From positions 1 through 35,977 of the forward strand of contig JAITKB010000035.1 of assembly GCA_031278605.1 (NCBI GenBank): a stretch of 35,977 nucleotides of DNA, written 5' to 3'. The notes below the pieces were generated by a model. It saw only the letters and a list, made by a program, of their open reading frames with translations. It searched no databases and had not been told where the DNA came from. The position numbers and the translations under genes were made by a program. The stretch comes from Tannerellaceae bacterium (GTDB taxonomy: Bacteria > Bacteroidota > Bacteroidia > Bacteroidales > Tannerellaceae). Every line of letters starts with the position of its first letter. The first letter of the stretch is position 1. Of the stretch, positions 23,697 through 31,202 are shown piece after piece.

Positions 23697-25184
23697 TCAT
23701 TTCCTATAGGATTCCTTGCCCAGGGTTTTTTCCAGATCGGCCCTGGCGGTCATATAGTCGTATATGGCCTGATGAAAATTCAGCTTGGCTTGTGTGAGCG
23801 CAAGTTCGGCGTCGTTTGTTTCCAAGAGTGTCCCTGCTCCCACGTCGTAGCGTTTGCGGGCGATTTCGTATCCTCTTCCGGCTTGTTCCACGGCTTTTTG
23901 TGCAGCGTCGAAGCGCTTCACGCATGTATTCATATTATCGGTGGAGAGTTTGATGGAGAGTTGCAGGTTTCGTTGCGTATCTTCCTTTTGCAGCCGGAGC
24001 TGACGGATGGAGTGTTGGGTTTGTTTCAGTTTGTGCAAGCGGCTTCCGCCCGAGAAGACCGGCACGCTCACCGAGAGGCTCAACACCGAGTAGGGATTCC
24101 AGCGGTAGTCTTTCAGGCGGAAATCGTTGTTCATCGCGCTCCACTGGTAGATCGCCGAGAGGGAAAGCGTAGGGAGGAAATCCATCCGCTGCATTTCCAG
24201 GGTTCGTGTGAGCAGTTTCCCTTGCAGATCCAGCTGTTTCAGCACGCTATTGTCTTCCAGGCCGGTTTGTGTTGCCAGGGCGAGGTAATCGGCGAAGAGT
24301 TCGGATTGGAAATCCGTCAGTCTTCCTTTACATTCCAGGTCGAGTTCGAGGTCCAGTCCGAGCAGGGCTTTGAGCTGCCATTCCGACAAGACCCGCGCAT
24401 TTTCGGCCTGCAAGAGGTTTGGCTCCATGTTTTTCACCGACACACCGGCTCGGATCAGGTCGTATTCGGGGACCAGACCCTGGTTGAACTTATTTTGTAT
24501 ATCCCGGTAATTGGCCGTAGCATGGTCGTAGCTTTCCTGAAAAACACGGTAGGAATCACCGGCGAGCAGGACGTTGTAGAAACTCTTTTTCACCAGGTTG
24601 ATCATATCTATTTTCGAAGCCCGCGCCTGCTCCACGGCGAGTTCCACGTCTACGGCCGAGACGGCGAGACTCTTCCACAGTGCGACATTCACCAGCGGCA
24701 AACCGGCCGAGAATCCGGCGCTCCAGTTGTTGTCCCTTCCGACGGTGATGCCCGTTTCTCCTGCCGCGGGGTCTACCTGCGGTGTTGCGGCGTTGATTTC
24801 CTTGAGCAACGTACCCGGCTGATAGCCCGGCACCTGGGTTGCGAAGGTTTGCTCCATGCCGTCGAACATGGGCATCATCATAGCGGTCATATCAAAGGCC
24901 CCGTCCATGTACATGACTTGTTTTTTGAGCGTTCGTCCATAATCTCCGCTCAGGTTGATTTGTGGAAACAGTGCGGCATAGGCGCCTTTCTGCGCATATT
25001 TCTTCTTTACAATTTCCTCTTCGGCCACTTTCACTGTCGGGTTTTCGCTCAGGGCGATTTCCAGGGCTTCATTCAGATCAATCACCAGGGGCCGTTCCTG
25101 GGCATGTAGGAAGGTAAAAGCCGATGCGATCAGGCTCAAAGCCACCACGGACGTCATCATTCTAACGCATAGTAATTTTCTCAT
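23697..25184 (-). CDS. TolC-family outer-membrane efflux protein
   Basis: 495 residues with a signal peptide ending near FTFLHAQ. The mature N-terminus LVIDLNEALEIALSENPTVKVAEEEI and the later repeat of the fold (NYRDIQNKFNQGLVPEYDLIRAGVSVKN; GYEIARKRYDVGAGTLLETNDAELALTQAKLNFHQAIYDYMTARADLEKTLG) are the two helical-barrel halves of the outer-membrane factor family. It forms a trimeric beta-barrel and periplasmic tunnel that takes substrate from the adaptor and pump to the exterior. It is the first gene of the operon, about 65 nt downstream of a near-perfect promoter, and its TGA overlaps a possible ATG of the adaptor gene. Confidence 0.93.
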   Translation of the reverse strand: MRKLLCVRMMTSVVALSLIASAFTFLHAQERPLVIDLNEALEIALSENPTVKVAEEEIVKKKYAQKGAYAALFPQINLSGDYGRTLKKQVMYMDGAFDMTAMMMPMFDGMEQTFATQVPGYQPGTLLKEINAATPQVDPAAGETGITVGRDNNWSAGFSAGLPLVNVALWKSLAVSAVDVELAVEQARASKIDMINLVKKSFYNVLLAGDSYRVFQESYDHATANYRDIQNKFNQGLVPEYDLIRAGVSVKNMEPNLLQAENARVLSEWQLKALLGLDLELDLECKGRLTDFQSELFADYLALATQTGLEDNSVLKQLDLQGKLLTRTLEMQRMDFLPTLSLSAIYQWSAMNNDFRLKDYRWNPYSVLSLSVSVPVFSGGSRLHKLKQTQHSIRQLRLQKEDTQRNLQLSIKLSTDNMNTCVKRFDAAQKAVEQAGRGYEIARKRYDVGAGTLLETNDAELALTQAKLNFHQAIYDYMTARADLEKTLGKESYRK

Positions 25185-25248
25185 TTAAAATTGGATTATT
25201 ATTCATAGATCAAACTCACTTTTCATGTAGTTATTACGTACTTTCCCG

Positions 25249-25280
25249 CAAATGTAGGCCTCCAAGGGGATTCGTTCAAA
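25249..25280 (-). promoter_or_regulatory. Bacteroides -33/-7 promoter of the efflux operon
   Basis: On the - strand TTTG (25277-25280) is followed by a 20-bp spacer and TACATTTG (25249-25256). Both boxes match the TTTG and TAnnTTTG consensus exactly and the spacing is ideal. Transcription would start near 25245, about 60 nt before the ATG of the tolC-like gene at 25184. Confidence 0.85.
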
Positions 25281-25393
25281 AAGAAAACGTCCACTGTACC
25301 TCATTTATCGACGAACAAGGGTATATGCTCGATTAACGCGAGTCCTCTTTACAAAAACCCCCTCACAGCCACGGCGGGCTTCCGCAACCGAAA

Positions 25394-25736
25394 GGGGCAA
25401 GCCGCCGGGCTTTCGCCGGGCCTCGATCCACCCTTGGGGCAAGCCTCCCGGCCTTTGCGGAGCCTCGATCCACTCCCGGGGCAAGCCTCCCGGCGAACTC
25501 CGTCAGGCTTGCCCCCAAAAAGGCAAGCCTCCCGGCAAACTCCGTCAGGCTTGCCCCAAGGGTGGATCGAGGCCCGGCGAACTCCGGCGGCCTTGCCCAA
25601 AAAAGGCAAGCCTCACGGAGTTCGGCGGACCCCTTTGCCCAAACTGGGCAAGCCCGCCGGCGAACTCCGTCAGGCTTGCCCCAAGGGTGGATCGAGGCCC
25701 GGCGAACTCCGTGAGGCTTGCCTTTTTTGGGCAAAG
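25394..25736. repeat. GC-rich cluster of direct and inverted repeats
   Basis: GGGGCAAGCC starts at 25394, 25436 and 25478, giving a 42-bp period whose first two units share a CCTCGATCCAC block. After 25478 copies appear in both orientations: CAAGCCTCCCGGC and the reversed ending TCAGGCTTGCCCC recur, together with AAGGGTGGATCGAGGCCCGGCGAACTCC-type blocks near 25558 and 25683. Pairs of GGCAAGCCT and AGGCTTGCC arms 30-40 bp apart would fold into hairpins. The segment lies between the efflux promoter and the rubrerythrin gene, fills most of the 620-bp gap, and encodes no believable protein. It looks like an intergenic palindromic repeat element; mobility is not shown. Confidence 0.85.
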
Positions 25737-25777
25737 AGGCCCGTAACCCCTCCGATAGGATGCCGGGTTACGGGCCT
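25737..25777 (-). terminator. Perfect 13-bp hairpin after the rubrerythrin gene
   Basis: AGGCCCGTAACCC (25737-25749) pairs perfectly with GGGTTACGGGCCT (25765-25777) around a 15-nt loop. It lies 28 bp beyond the rubrerythrin stop on the - strand. There is no U-tract after it on that strand, so termination may be Rho-dependent or the hairpin may serve mainly for 3'-end stability. Confidence 0.6.
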
Positions 25778-25804
25778 GTATGCCTCGTTACAAGGGGGAA
25801 AGAA

Positions 25805-26386
25805 TTAATAATTCTGCTTCTTCGGCTCAAAATAGGCTTGGGGATGCTCGCAGGCAGGGCATTTGCCGGGCGCTGATTTTCCCTTATGCACGTATCCGCA
25901 GTTGCGACACTGCCATTCGATGGCTTCCTCTTTGCGGAATACCTGGTCGCGCTCCAGGTTGTGAAGGAGTTTGCGGTAACGTCGCTCGTGTTCGGCCTCC
26001 ACCGCGGCAATCATCCGCCAGGCTACCGCTATGGACTTAAAACCCTCCGCTTCGGCCACGTCGGCAAAAACGGGATAAAGCTCCGTCCATTCTTCGTTCT
26101 CCCCGTCAATAGCGGCGGCGAGGTTCTCCCGGGTGGTGGCAATGCGGCCCGCGGGAAAAGAAGCGGTGATCTCCACGGTTCCCCCTTCGAGGAATTTAAA
26201 AAAACGTTTGGCATGTTCCTTTTCCTGCTCAGCCGTCTCGGCAAATACGCCGGCTATTTGTTCGTAACCTTCCTTCTTGGCCTGACTCGCAAAAAAAACA
26301 TAGCGACTTCTTGCCTGGGATTCCCCGGCAAAGGATTTTAACAGATTCTGCTCGGTTTGTGTACCTTTAATACTCTTTTCCATCAT
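25805..26386 (-). CDS. rbr: Rubrerythrin
   Basis: 193 residues (or 192, as the first two codons are both ATG). The N-terminal four-helix ferritin-like domain has the di-iron Glu/His ligands in LLKSFAGESQARSRYVFFASQAKKEGY, FAETAEQEKEHAKRFF, ENLAAAIDGENEEW and AVEAEHERRY. The C-terminal rubredoxin domain has CRNCG and CPAC for one Fe(SCys)4 site. The enzyme reduces hydrogen peroxide to water with electrons from NADH-linked rubredoxin systems and protects anaerobes from oxidative stress in the cytoplasm. Length is normal. It lies 61 bp downstream of the DUF3108 gene stop, and could have its own promoter there, though only a weak TATGTTTA box is visible. A strong hairpin follows it. Confidence 0.95.
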   Translation of the reverse strand: MMEKSIKGTQTEQNLLKSFAGESQARSRYVFFASQAKKEGYEQIAGVFAETAEQEKEHAKRFFKFLEGGTVEITASFPAGRIATTRENLAAAIDGENEEWTELYPVFADVAEAEGFKSIAVAWRMIAAVEAEHERRYRKLLHNLERDQVFRKEEAIEWQCRNCGYVHKGKSAPGKCPACEHPQAYFEPKKQNY

Positions 26387-26447
26387 AGTTGTTGCATTAA
26401 TTATTATTAAACATATAAGATCCTAATTTCTTGAAACGCACGCCGCC

Positions 26448-27335
26448 TTAGTTGCCCACCCCAGGAATCCGGCTGGCAAAAGCGTGCCTTAAGTTGACCG
26501 CATCGCCCAGGTATACTTCAACGGCCCCGATAGCAAGCTTGGCCCGGACGCGGATGGGCAGGTGGTTCTCGTCATCGCCTATCCATACCTCGGCCGCTTC
26601 TTTGCTTTGCTCAAATGCCGGGTCGTATACGTCGATAAAAAAATGGTGCGTGCGGTATTTCACCCGGCCGCCGGGGGAAACAACCGCCTGGCCGGTGTAA
26701 CGGAATGAAGCCCGGACAACGTCTTTGCCCACAACGACGCGAAAAGGAAATTCGTCCCTCACCTTCAGGTCCTGCCAGCCGATGGCGCGAAGGTAAAGCG
26801 TGGCGGCCATCATATCAAAGGCGCATCCGCCTACCACAAGCGTGGTATCCAAGCGCAAACCGCTGCGGTTATGACGCAGGGAACGAACGGAAGTCTCCCC
26901 CGAAGAAAGCGGAGTGAAGTACATCCGGTCGGCCAGGTAATATCCTCCTTCGTCGGTGCGTTTGTCGCTGAAAAGAAGTTGCTGGACGGGTGAAAAATAA
27001 GTGGTGAGCGTGTCCCGCATCTTAAAAATCCGCTCAAACATCCCCACCGTATGGAACTGCATACGGTATTCCCAGGCGGGAAGGTTCCCGTAGCGGGCCT
27101 CGCTCACGGAAAATTGTGCCAACCCGGCCTTGGGCATCAGAAAGCCCCACTTGAAATACAACTCGTAGGTGAGGCGTTCGCCAGGATGCAATACCGGACG
27201 GTCAAGGCAGCTATCGCTCCTTGTCCGACCAAGAGGGCAAACCAGAAGAAACAACAGGAAAAAAAGGCGGGCCCTAAAAGCGCAAACCACCCGGCAGTCC
27301 CGAACTGCCGGAGGATGATTGTCGTTTTCCTTCAT
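26448..27335 (-). CDS. DUF3108 family secreted protein
   Basis: 295 residues. A hydrophobic segment (LFFLLFLLVCPLG, ~28-40) preceded by basic residues is a late signal peptide, so the mature protein is periplasmic or exported. The body matches the DUF3108 pattern: HPGERLTYELYFKWGFLMPKAGLA, a middle with DTLTTYFSP and FSDKRTDEGGYY, and a later AFDMMAATLYLRAI and ENHLPIRVRAKLAIGAVEVYLGD. The family is predicted to be a beta-barrel-like envelope protein; its function is unknown. Its first 62 bp overlap the 3' end of the Ig-like lipoprotein gene in another frame, which points to translational coupling; a GTG a few codons on could be the start, but would still overlap. Confidence 0.8.
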   Translation of the reverse strand: MKENDNHPPAVRDCRVVCAFRARLFFLLFLLVCPLGRTRSDSCLDRPVLHPGERLTYELYFKWGFLMPKAGLAQFSVSEARYGNLPAWEYRMQFHTVGMFERIFKMRDTLTTYFSPVQQLLFSDKRTDEGGYYLADRMYFTPLSSGETSVRSLRHNRSGLRLDTTLVVGGCAFDMMAATLYLRAIGWQDLKVRDEFPFRVVVGKDVVRASFRYTGQAVVSPGGRVKYRTHHFFIDVYDPAFEQSKEAAEVWIGDDENHLPIRVRAKLAIGAVEVYLGDAVNLRHAFASRIPGVGN

Positions 27336-29199
27336 CTCTATAATCTCTTTTGGGTTTTGTGGCCTCTTTGGGTTTATTCTTCGTTATCTCCAGGGGTTTC
27401 TGCCGAATGAGCGGCGTGGCGGAAAGGTCCCAGGGGGGATCCTGTATCTCAAGCTGCCAGTTTTTCATCACCTCGATTTTCTTCGGATAGTAAAAGACGG
27501 TTTCCGGCTGAAGCTTTTCGGCATAGTTGCCCGTATCCCAGCGGTCGTTCCGGTTGGCGTCCCGTATCAGGCGGGCGTAGTATCCGGCGGGCGGAAGGTT
27601 CATAAAGAGCGCCCCGCCGTCTTTTACGGTTGCCTTGCGCACGGGTTCGTCGTTCCCGTTGAGCAGTTCCACAAAGGCGGGAATGCTGTCGGCCAAGCCT
27701 TGTATGTGAATAAACAAATGTCCGTAGTGATCCTCCTGCCGGATGGTAAAGGTGTGGCTCACCCGGTTGTTCCATTTCCCGTAGAGGCTGAACAGGGTGG
27801 CCGAATCAACCTCCAGGCGGTATTCCTCGCCGTAATTCCACGGGCGAAGGAAATGGAAAACCAGGGCGTCGGAAGAATCGGGCAGAAGCGCAAAGTCGGC
27901 AGGGGCGAACAAGGTATCGGTTTTCAACTCCAGGCGGAAAAACTCCTTCGATACCTTCGGCACCGGTTCGCTGAAAACAATCGAGAGGGTGTCAAAGATG
28001 TCCATGACCCCGGGTGCGTTAAGAGACATTCCCAGGAATTCGATGGCGGGAAGCGCTTCTTCCTTCCTGCCCCGTGGCGGCCTTTTGCTTTCGGAAGGGC
28101 GGTTGCGCACGAAGAGGCTAAGGGTGTCGGTACGCGAAACAAGGTTGTTCAACGAATCACTCGCCTCGTAGGTGAGGGCCATCTGCAACGTGTCCCGGTT
28201 CCATACCAGCGAATCGGTCAGCCAGTAGTTCAGGGCTTTCCCCTGTTCGGCCCATTGCGTGAGGTACCACCCGGCGCTGTCGGCAGGGGCGAAGTTGAGC
28301 GGACGAACCACAGGAAGGGAATCGGTCGGGGCATTAAAGCGTATCGTAAAGCGGTTGTTTTGCGTCCGCTCGGGGCGAAGAAGGTATTGGCGCTCGAATT
28401 TTTCCGAAAATAGCCGCAACTCAATGGAATCCGGCAAAAAACGGGTATAAGCTACCGTATAAACGGTATCAACGCTAAGGGAATCCTTCCAAAGGGTATC
28501 CCGGCGAATGGCCGTTTCAAAAGTAGGAAGGATAAGGGAATCGCACCAGGCTATCTCCTCCCCGGGCTGGTCGAACTTATAATCCCGGTTTTTATCGTTG
28601 AGGGCAAAAAGGCGGTAAGCGCCGGGGGCAATGTTACGAATCACAAAGCGTCCCTTGTCGTTGGTACGCGAAGTGCGCACGAAGGTTTCTTTCACAAAGG
28701 CCGAATCGTGGAGGTTCCTGTGCAGCCCGATGGTAATACCCGGCATTGGCTCCAGGTTCTCGGCCTGCAACAAGTAGCCCGATACTTCGAGCGAATCAAG
28801 CACGTCGCCGCTGGAAAAGGCGAAAGAGAAATTCTCCAGCACGTTTTTCTCGTTATTGTCCATAATGGAACTCGTAAAGTCGATGGTATAGGTGGTTTCT
28901 TCCTGCAAGGTGTCGAGCAACTCCACCGTCACCTTCTTCCCCGAAGGGCGGATAACAGGCAACTGCTTCTGAGGCGGGGTGATGATCACATTCTCGGTGG
29001 GCTTATCTATCTGTATCAGTTCGTCGAAAAGGATTTCAAGGGTTTTCCCCCTGTAATTCGTCTGCCCCGGCGCGGGCTTGCTGCTCACGAAGCGGGGAGG
29101 TTGTTCGTCGTAAGGCCCGCCGTTGGGCATTCCGATGTTGGCACATGCACAGGTCAGCAGCGTTCCGGCCAAAGCCATAAGTGTTTGTATCTTTTTCAT
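27274..29199 (-). CDS. Ig-like domain (Big_5/SwmB-type) lipoprotein
   Basis: 641 residues with a lipoprotein-type signal peptide (MKKIQTLMALAGTLLTCAC). Residues ~35-135 (PPRFVSSKPAPGQTNYRGKTLEILFDELIQI, then EETTYTIDFTSSIMDNNEKN) form the bacterial Ig-like domain found at the N-terminus of this widespread Bacteroidota family. A carboxypeptidase-regulatory-like segment follows (VSGYLLQAENLEPMPGITIGLHRN, TNDKGRFVIRNIAPGAYRLFALNDKNRD), and a second one occurs near the end (YYARLIRDANRNDRWDTGNY). The C-terminus is basic and Gly/Ser-rich. Its function is unknown; it is probably envelope-anchored. It starts 73 bp after the DUF2851 stop and overlaps the DUF3108 gene. A TACTTTTG box (29205-29212) lies unusually close to the ATG. 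Confidence 0.85.
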   Translation of the reverse strand: MKKIQTLMALAGTLLTCACANIGMPNGGPYDEQPPRFVSSKPAPGQTNYRGKTLEILFDELIQIDKPTENVIITPPQKQLPVIRPSGKKVTVELLDTLQEETTYTIDFTSSIMDNNEKNVLENFSFAFSSGDVLDSLEVSGYLLQAENLEPMPGITIGLHRNLHDSAFVKETFVRTSRTNDKGRFVIRNIAPGAYRLFALNDKNRDYKFDQPGEEIAWCDSLILPTFETAIRRDTLWKDSLSVDTVYTVAYTRFLPDSIELRLFSEKFERQYLLRPERTQNNRFTIRFNAPTDSLPVVRPLNFAPADSAGWYLTQWAEQGKALNYWLTDSLVWNRDTLQMALTYEASDSLNNLVSRTDTLSLFVRNRPSESKRPPRGRKEEALPAIEFLGMSLNAPGVMDIFDTLSIVFSEPVPKVSKEFFRLELKTDTLFAPADFALLPDSSDALVFHFLRPWNYGEEYRLEVDSATLFSLYGKWNNRVSHTFTIRQEDHYGHLFIHIQGLADSIPAFVELLNGNDEPVRKATVKDGGALFMNLPPAGYYARLIRDANRNDRWDTGNYAEKLQPETVFYYPKKIEVMKNWQLEIQDPPWDLSATPLIRQKPLEITKNKPKEATKPKRDYRDEGKRQSSSGSSGLPGGLRF

Positions 29200-29272
29200 A
29201 AAAACAAAAGTAGGGAAATTTTACGGACAGGAACCCGCAAGCAATCGAAAACCCATCCGGCCGTACAAACAT

Positions 29273-30295
29273 TTAGCGCCCGAGTGTCACCGGCAGGCAC
29301 TCCAGGAAGCGGCCGGCGCGTTCGCCGTATGCGGGGAGCCTGTGCTGTTCCCCATAGGCGAAGAGCACGGGGGCCGCCGCGTTGACAAGCAAGGAACAAA
29401 GGGCGCTTTCTCCCAGGTATTTCTCCTGCCGTTCGCTTCTCCGGTGGAAGTTGTCGTGCGTTTGCCAGTAGTCGGAAGGACACACCCGGAAGACTTCTTT
29501 TATCTTCTCCGGATCGTCCTCGTCTCTTACAAAGGAGAAAAGGGTATCGTGGCCATACCACAACGAGGCCAACTGCGCCAGCCTTACGTGAGGAGATCGG
29601 CACAAATGCCCGAACAAGGAAGCCTCCGAAGGCGAGAGGCCGAACTTATGCCGCAAAAACCGATACTCCTGCCGAAGGAGTCCGTAATAATCCCCTTGAG
29701 AGCCTTCCCCCGGCTCATCCTCCAGCAAACCCGCCCGACCGAACAACATCGCCTCTATCTGAAAGTGAATCCCCCTTTGTTTCCGGATGTAACGCAAAGG
29801 AAGACTCCGGGCCAGACGCTCAAACGCCTCAGGGTGTATGCCGGAGCCGAAAGAACGTGTCAATAGGATGTAAAACACCTCGTTCCAATCGTAGTTGTAC
29901 TCCTTGGCCAGGAGGAGGATGCTTTTGGCCCTTAAAGAAAGCCACGAGGGGCTGACCGAGAGCAAAATCTGCGGGATAAGTTGGCCGTCGGAGCGGTACA
30001 CCTCCGTATCGTTTTCGCCCACCAGGAGAAGAATCACCGAATCGCAAAACCTGTCGCAGGCAGGATGATTGCCGTTGCAATGAGGCTGCATCCCGTCGGA
30101 GGCCTTGCGGCGTATTTCCACATTGCCGACCCGGGTCGTATCGCCGATCCTTAGCTTGACATTCAGGAAGCCGGATCTTTGGTTCAAGTTCCGAATCCCC
30201 GAATCAATGACGGATACAGGTATCCCACGGGTGGTAACCAAAGAAGCGGGCATATAAAGCCTATGCTCCCAGATGTCATGTAATAAGTCTTCCAT
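29273..30295 (-). CDS. DUF2851 family protein, apparently short at the C-terminus
   Basis: 340 residues from the preferred ATG at 30295 (MEDLLHDIWEHRLY), which matches the usual family start; the frame runs back to 30337. Family marks are VGNVEIRRKASD, the HCNGNHPACDRFCDSVILLLV segment, SPHVRLAQLASLW, and LCSLLVNAAAPVLFAYGEQ. As I recall the family, members run about 60-80 residues further, with a conserved Cys-rich end; here the protein stops soon after RFLECLPVTLGR and only 73 bp separate it from the next gene. The function is unknown; it is cytoplasmic by lack of a signal. A -7 box lies 40 bp upstream. It is divergent from grpE, with the 22-bp array between. Confidence 0.8.
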   Translation of the reverse strand: MEDLLHDIWEHRLYMPASLVTTRGIPVSVIDSGIRNLNQRSGFLNVKLRIGDTTRVGNVEIRRKASDGMQPHCNGNHPACDRFCDSVILLLVGENDTEVYRSDGQLIPQILLSVSPSWLSLRAKSILLLAKEYNYDWNEVFYILLTRSFGSGIHPEAFERLARSLPLRYIRKQRGIHFQIEAMLFGRAGLLEDEPGEGSQGDYYGLLRQEYRFLRHKFGLSPSEASLFGHLCRSPHVRLAQLASLWYGHDTLFSFVRDEDDPEKIKEVFRVCPSDYWQTHDNFHRRSERQEKYLGESALCSLLVNAAAPVLFAYGEQHRLPAYGERAGRFLECLPVTLGR

Positions 30296-30334
30296 AATGT
30301 TCTTTTTTCCCCAATCGAAAATGCTTTGAAGGCG

Positions 30335-30342
30335 CAAATATA
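30335..30342 (-). promoter_or_regulatory. -7 element for the DUF2851 gene
   Basis: On the - strand TATATTTG matches TAnnTTTG exactly and predicts a start near 30328 with a ~33-nt leader to the ATG at 30295. No TTTG is at the ideal -33 distance; a TTTG exists 14 bp upstream, too close. The 22-bp array begins just upstream of it. Confidence 0.5.
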
Positions 30343-30371
30343 CGGCTAAGACAGGTCAAATACTCATCCAG

Positions 30372-30437
30372 GATAAGTATACGACTCATCCTAGATAAGT
30401 ATACGACTCATCTAGGATAAGTATACGACTTATCTTA
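30372..30437. repeat. Three-copy 22-bp direct repeat in a divergent promoter region
   Basis: Units begin at 30372, 30394 and 30416, each starting GATAAGTATACGACT. The centre is the palindrome GTATAC. In the third unit GATAAGT (30416-30422) pairs perfectly with ACTTATC (30428-30434); in the first two the pairing holds on the - strand through a G-U pair. A partial extra unit precedes the first. The array sits between the divergent DUF2851 and grpE genes, immediately upstream of the DUF2851 promoter box, which suggests a binding site for a regulator. Confidence 0.9.
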
Positions 30438-30458
30438 AGGGCCTTTTTTCCCCATTTC

Positions 30459-30506
30459 GGCGCCCTTGGGGAGGAGGCAAACATCCCTGACGAACCAAGG
30501 GGCGCC
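30459..30506. promoter_or_regulatory. Inverted repeat upstream of grpE
   Basis: GGCGCCCTTGG (30459-30469) and CCAAGGGGCGCC (30495-30506) are inverted matches with one extra C, separated by 25 bp. It is 38 bp upstream of the grpE -7 box. It is not the CIRCE element (TTAGCACTC-N9-GAGTGCTAA), so HrcA-type control is not supported. It could be an operator or an RNA structure. Confidence 0.55.
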
Positions 30507-30543
30507 CAAGTGGAGGTATCTCCTTCTTTGCTGCGATTGGCAA

Positions 30544-30551
30544 TATTTTTG
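30544..30551 (+). promoter_or_regulatory. -7 element for grpE-dnaJ
   Basis: TATTTTTG matches TAnnTTTG exactly. Start of transcription would be near 30558, leaving only a short leader to the ATG at 30571 and a more usual one to ATGs at 30595 and 30613. A TTTG lies 13 bp upstream, closer than ideal. Confidence 0.5.
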
Positions 30552-30570
30552 ATACGCATTTACCAAAATT

Positions 30571-31164
30571 ATGAACCAAAGATTAGTGATAAAGATGAAT
30601 CCGAATAACCCCATGGAACTGAACGAAAAAGAAGAAGTGTTGAACAACAACGCTACGACAGAACAGCAGGAGGAAACAGCAACTGTGTCAGAAAATGTAA
30701 CGCAGACCGACAATGTGACAGACGCTACAAACGATCTGCCCAACAAATATGACGTACTAAACGACGCATACCTGCGCCTGATGGCCGAATTCGACAATTA
30801 CAGAAAACGCACCCTGCGCGAAAAAGCCGAACTGATAAAAAGCGGAGGAGAAACCCTGCTCACCGCTCTGCTCCCGGTAATAGACGACCTGGAACGGGCC
30901 ATGCAAACAGTGCGCACAGCCGAAAACATCCAAGCCGTAAAGGAAGGAGTGGAATTGATTCATACCAAATTTATCAACTTCCTGACCCAACAGGGCGTAA
31001 AACCCATCCCAAGCACCAACGAACCGTTCGATACCGAAACGTTTGAAGCCGTAGCGATGATCCCCGACAAGGACCGGAAAGGAAAGGTAATAGACACCGT
31101 GCAAACAGGATATACCCTCTACGACAAAGTAATCCGACACGCCAAAGTGGTTGTGGGAGAATAA
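30571..31164 (+). CDS. grpE: GrpE nucleotide-exchange factor
   Basis: 197 residues from the first ATG; in-frame ATGs at residues 9 and 15 (30595, 30613) are equally possible starts, and the nearby -7 box would favour one of those. An acidic, low-complexity N-terminus leads into the long coiled-coil ([26 protein letters not shown]) and the C-terminal beta-domain ([46 protein letters not shown]), the signature of GrpE. It releases ADP from DnaK and so resets the Hsp70 cycle. dnaJ follows after 38 bp; dnaK is not in the window. Confidence 0.95.
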   Translation: MNQRLVIKMNPNNPMELNEKEEVLNNNATTEQQEETATVSENVTQTDNVTDATNDLPNKYDVLNDAYLRLMAEFDNYRKRTLREKAELIKSGGETLLTALLPVIDDLERAMQTVRTAENIQAVKEGVELIHTKFINFLTQQGVKPIPSTNEPFDTETFEAVAMIPDKDRKGKVIDTVQTGYTLYDKVIRHAKVVVGE

Positions 31165-31202
31165 GCACGGAAGAATACACACATGCATTAAATGATACGG
31201 AA

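Noticed and set aside
25349-25808. Several frames of 80-120 codons in the GC-rich repeat cluster
   Set aside because: The translated repeats arise from the DNA repeats in both strands and frames, with no plausible start context or known domain.
29205-29212. TACTTTTG on the - strand as promoter of the Ig-like lipoprotein gene
   Set aside because: It would start transcription at the ATG itself (leaderless) and has no -33 box; co-transcription from upstream is simpler.
30459-30506. CIRCE heat-shock operator before grpE
   Set aside because: The inverted repeat does not match TTAGCACTC-N9-GAGTGCTAA in sequence or spacing.
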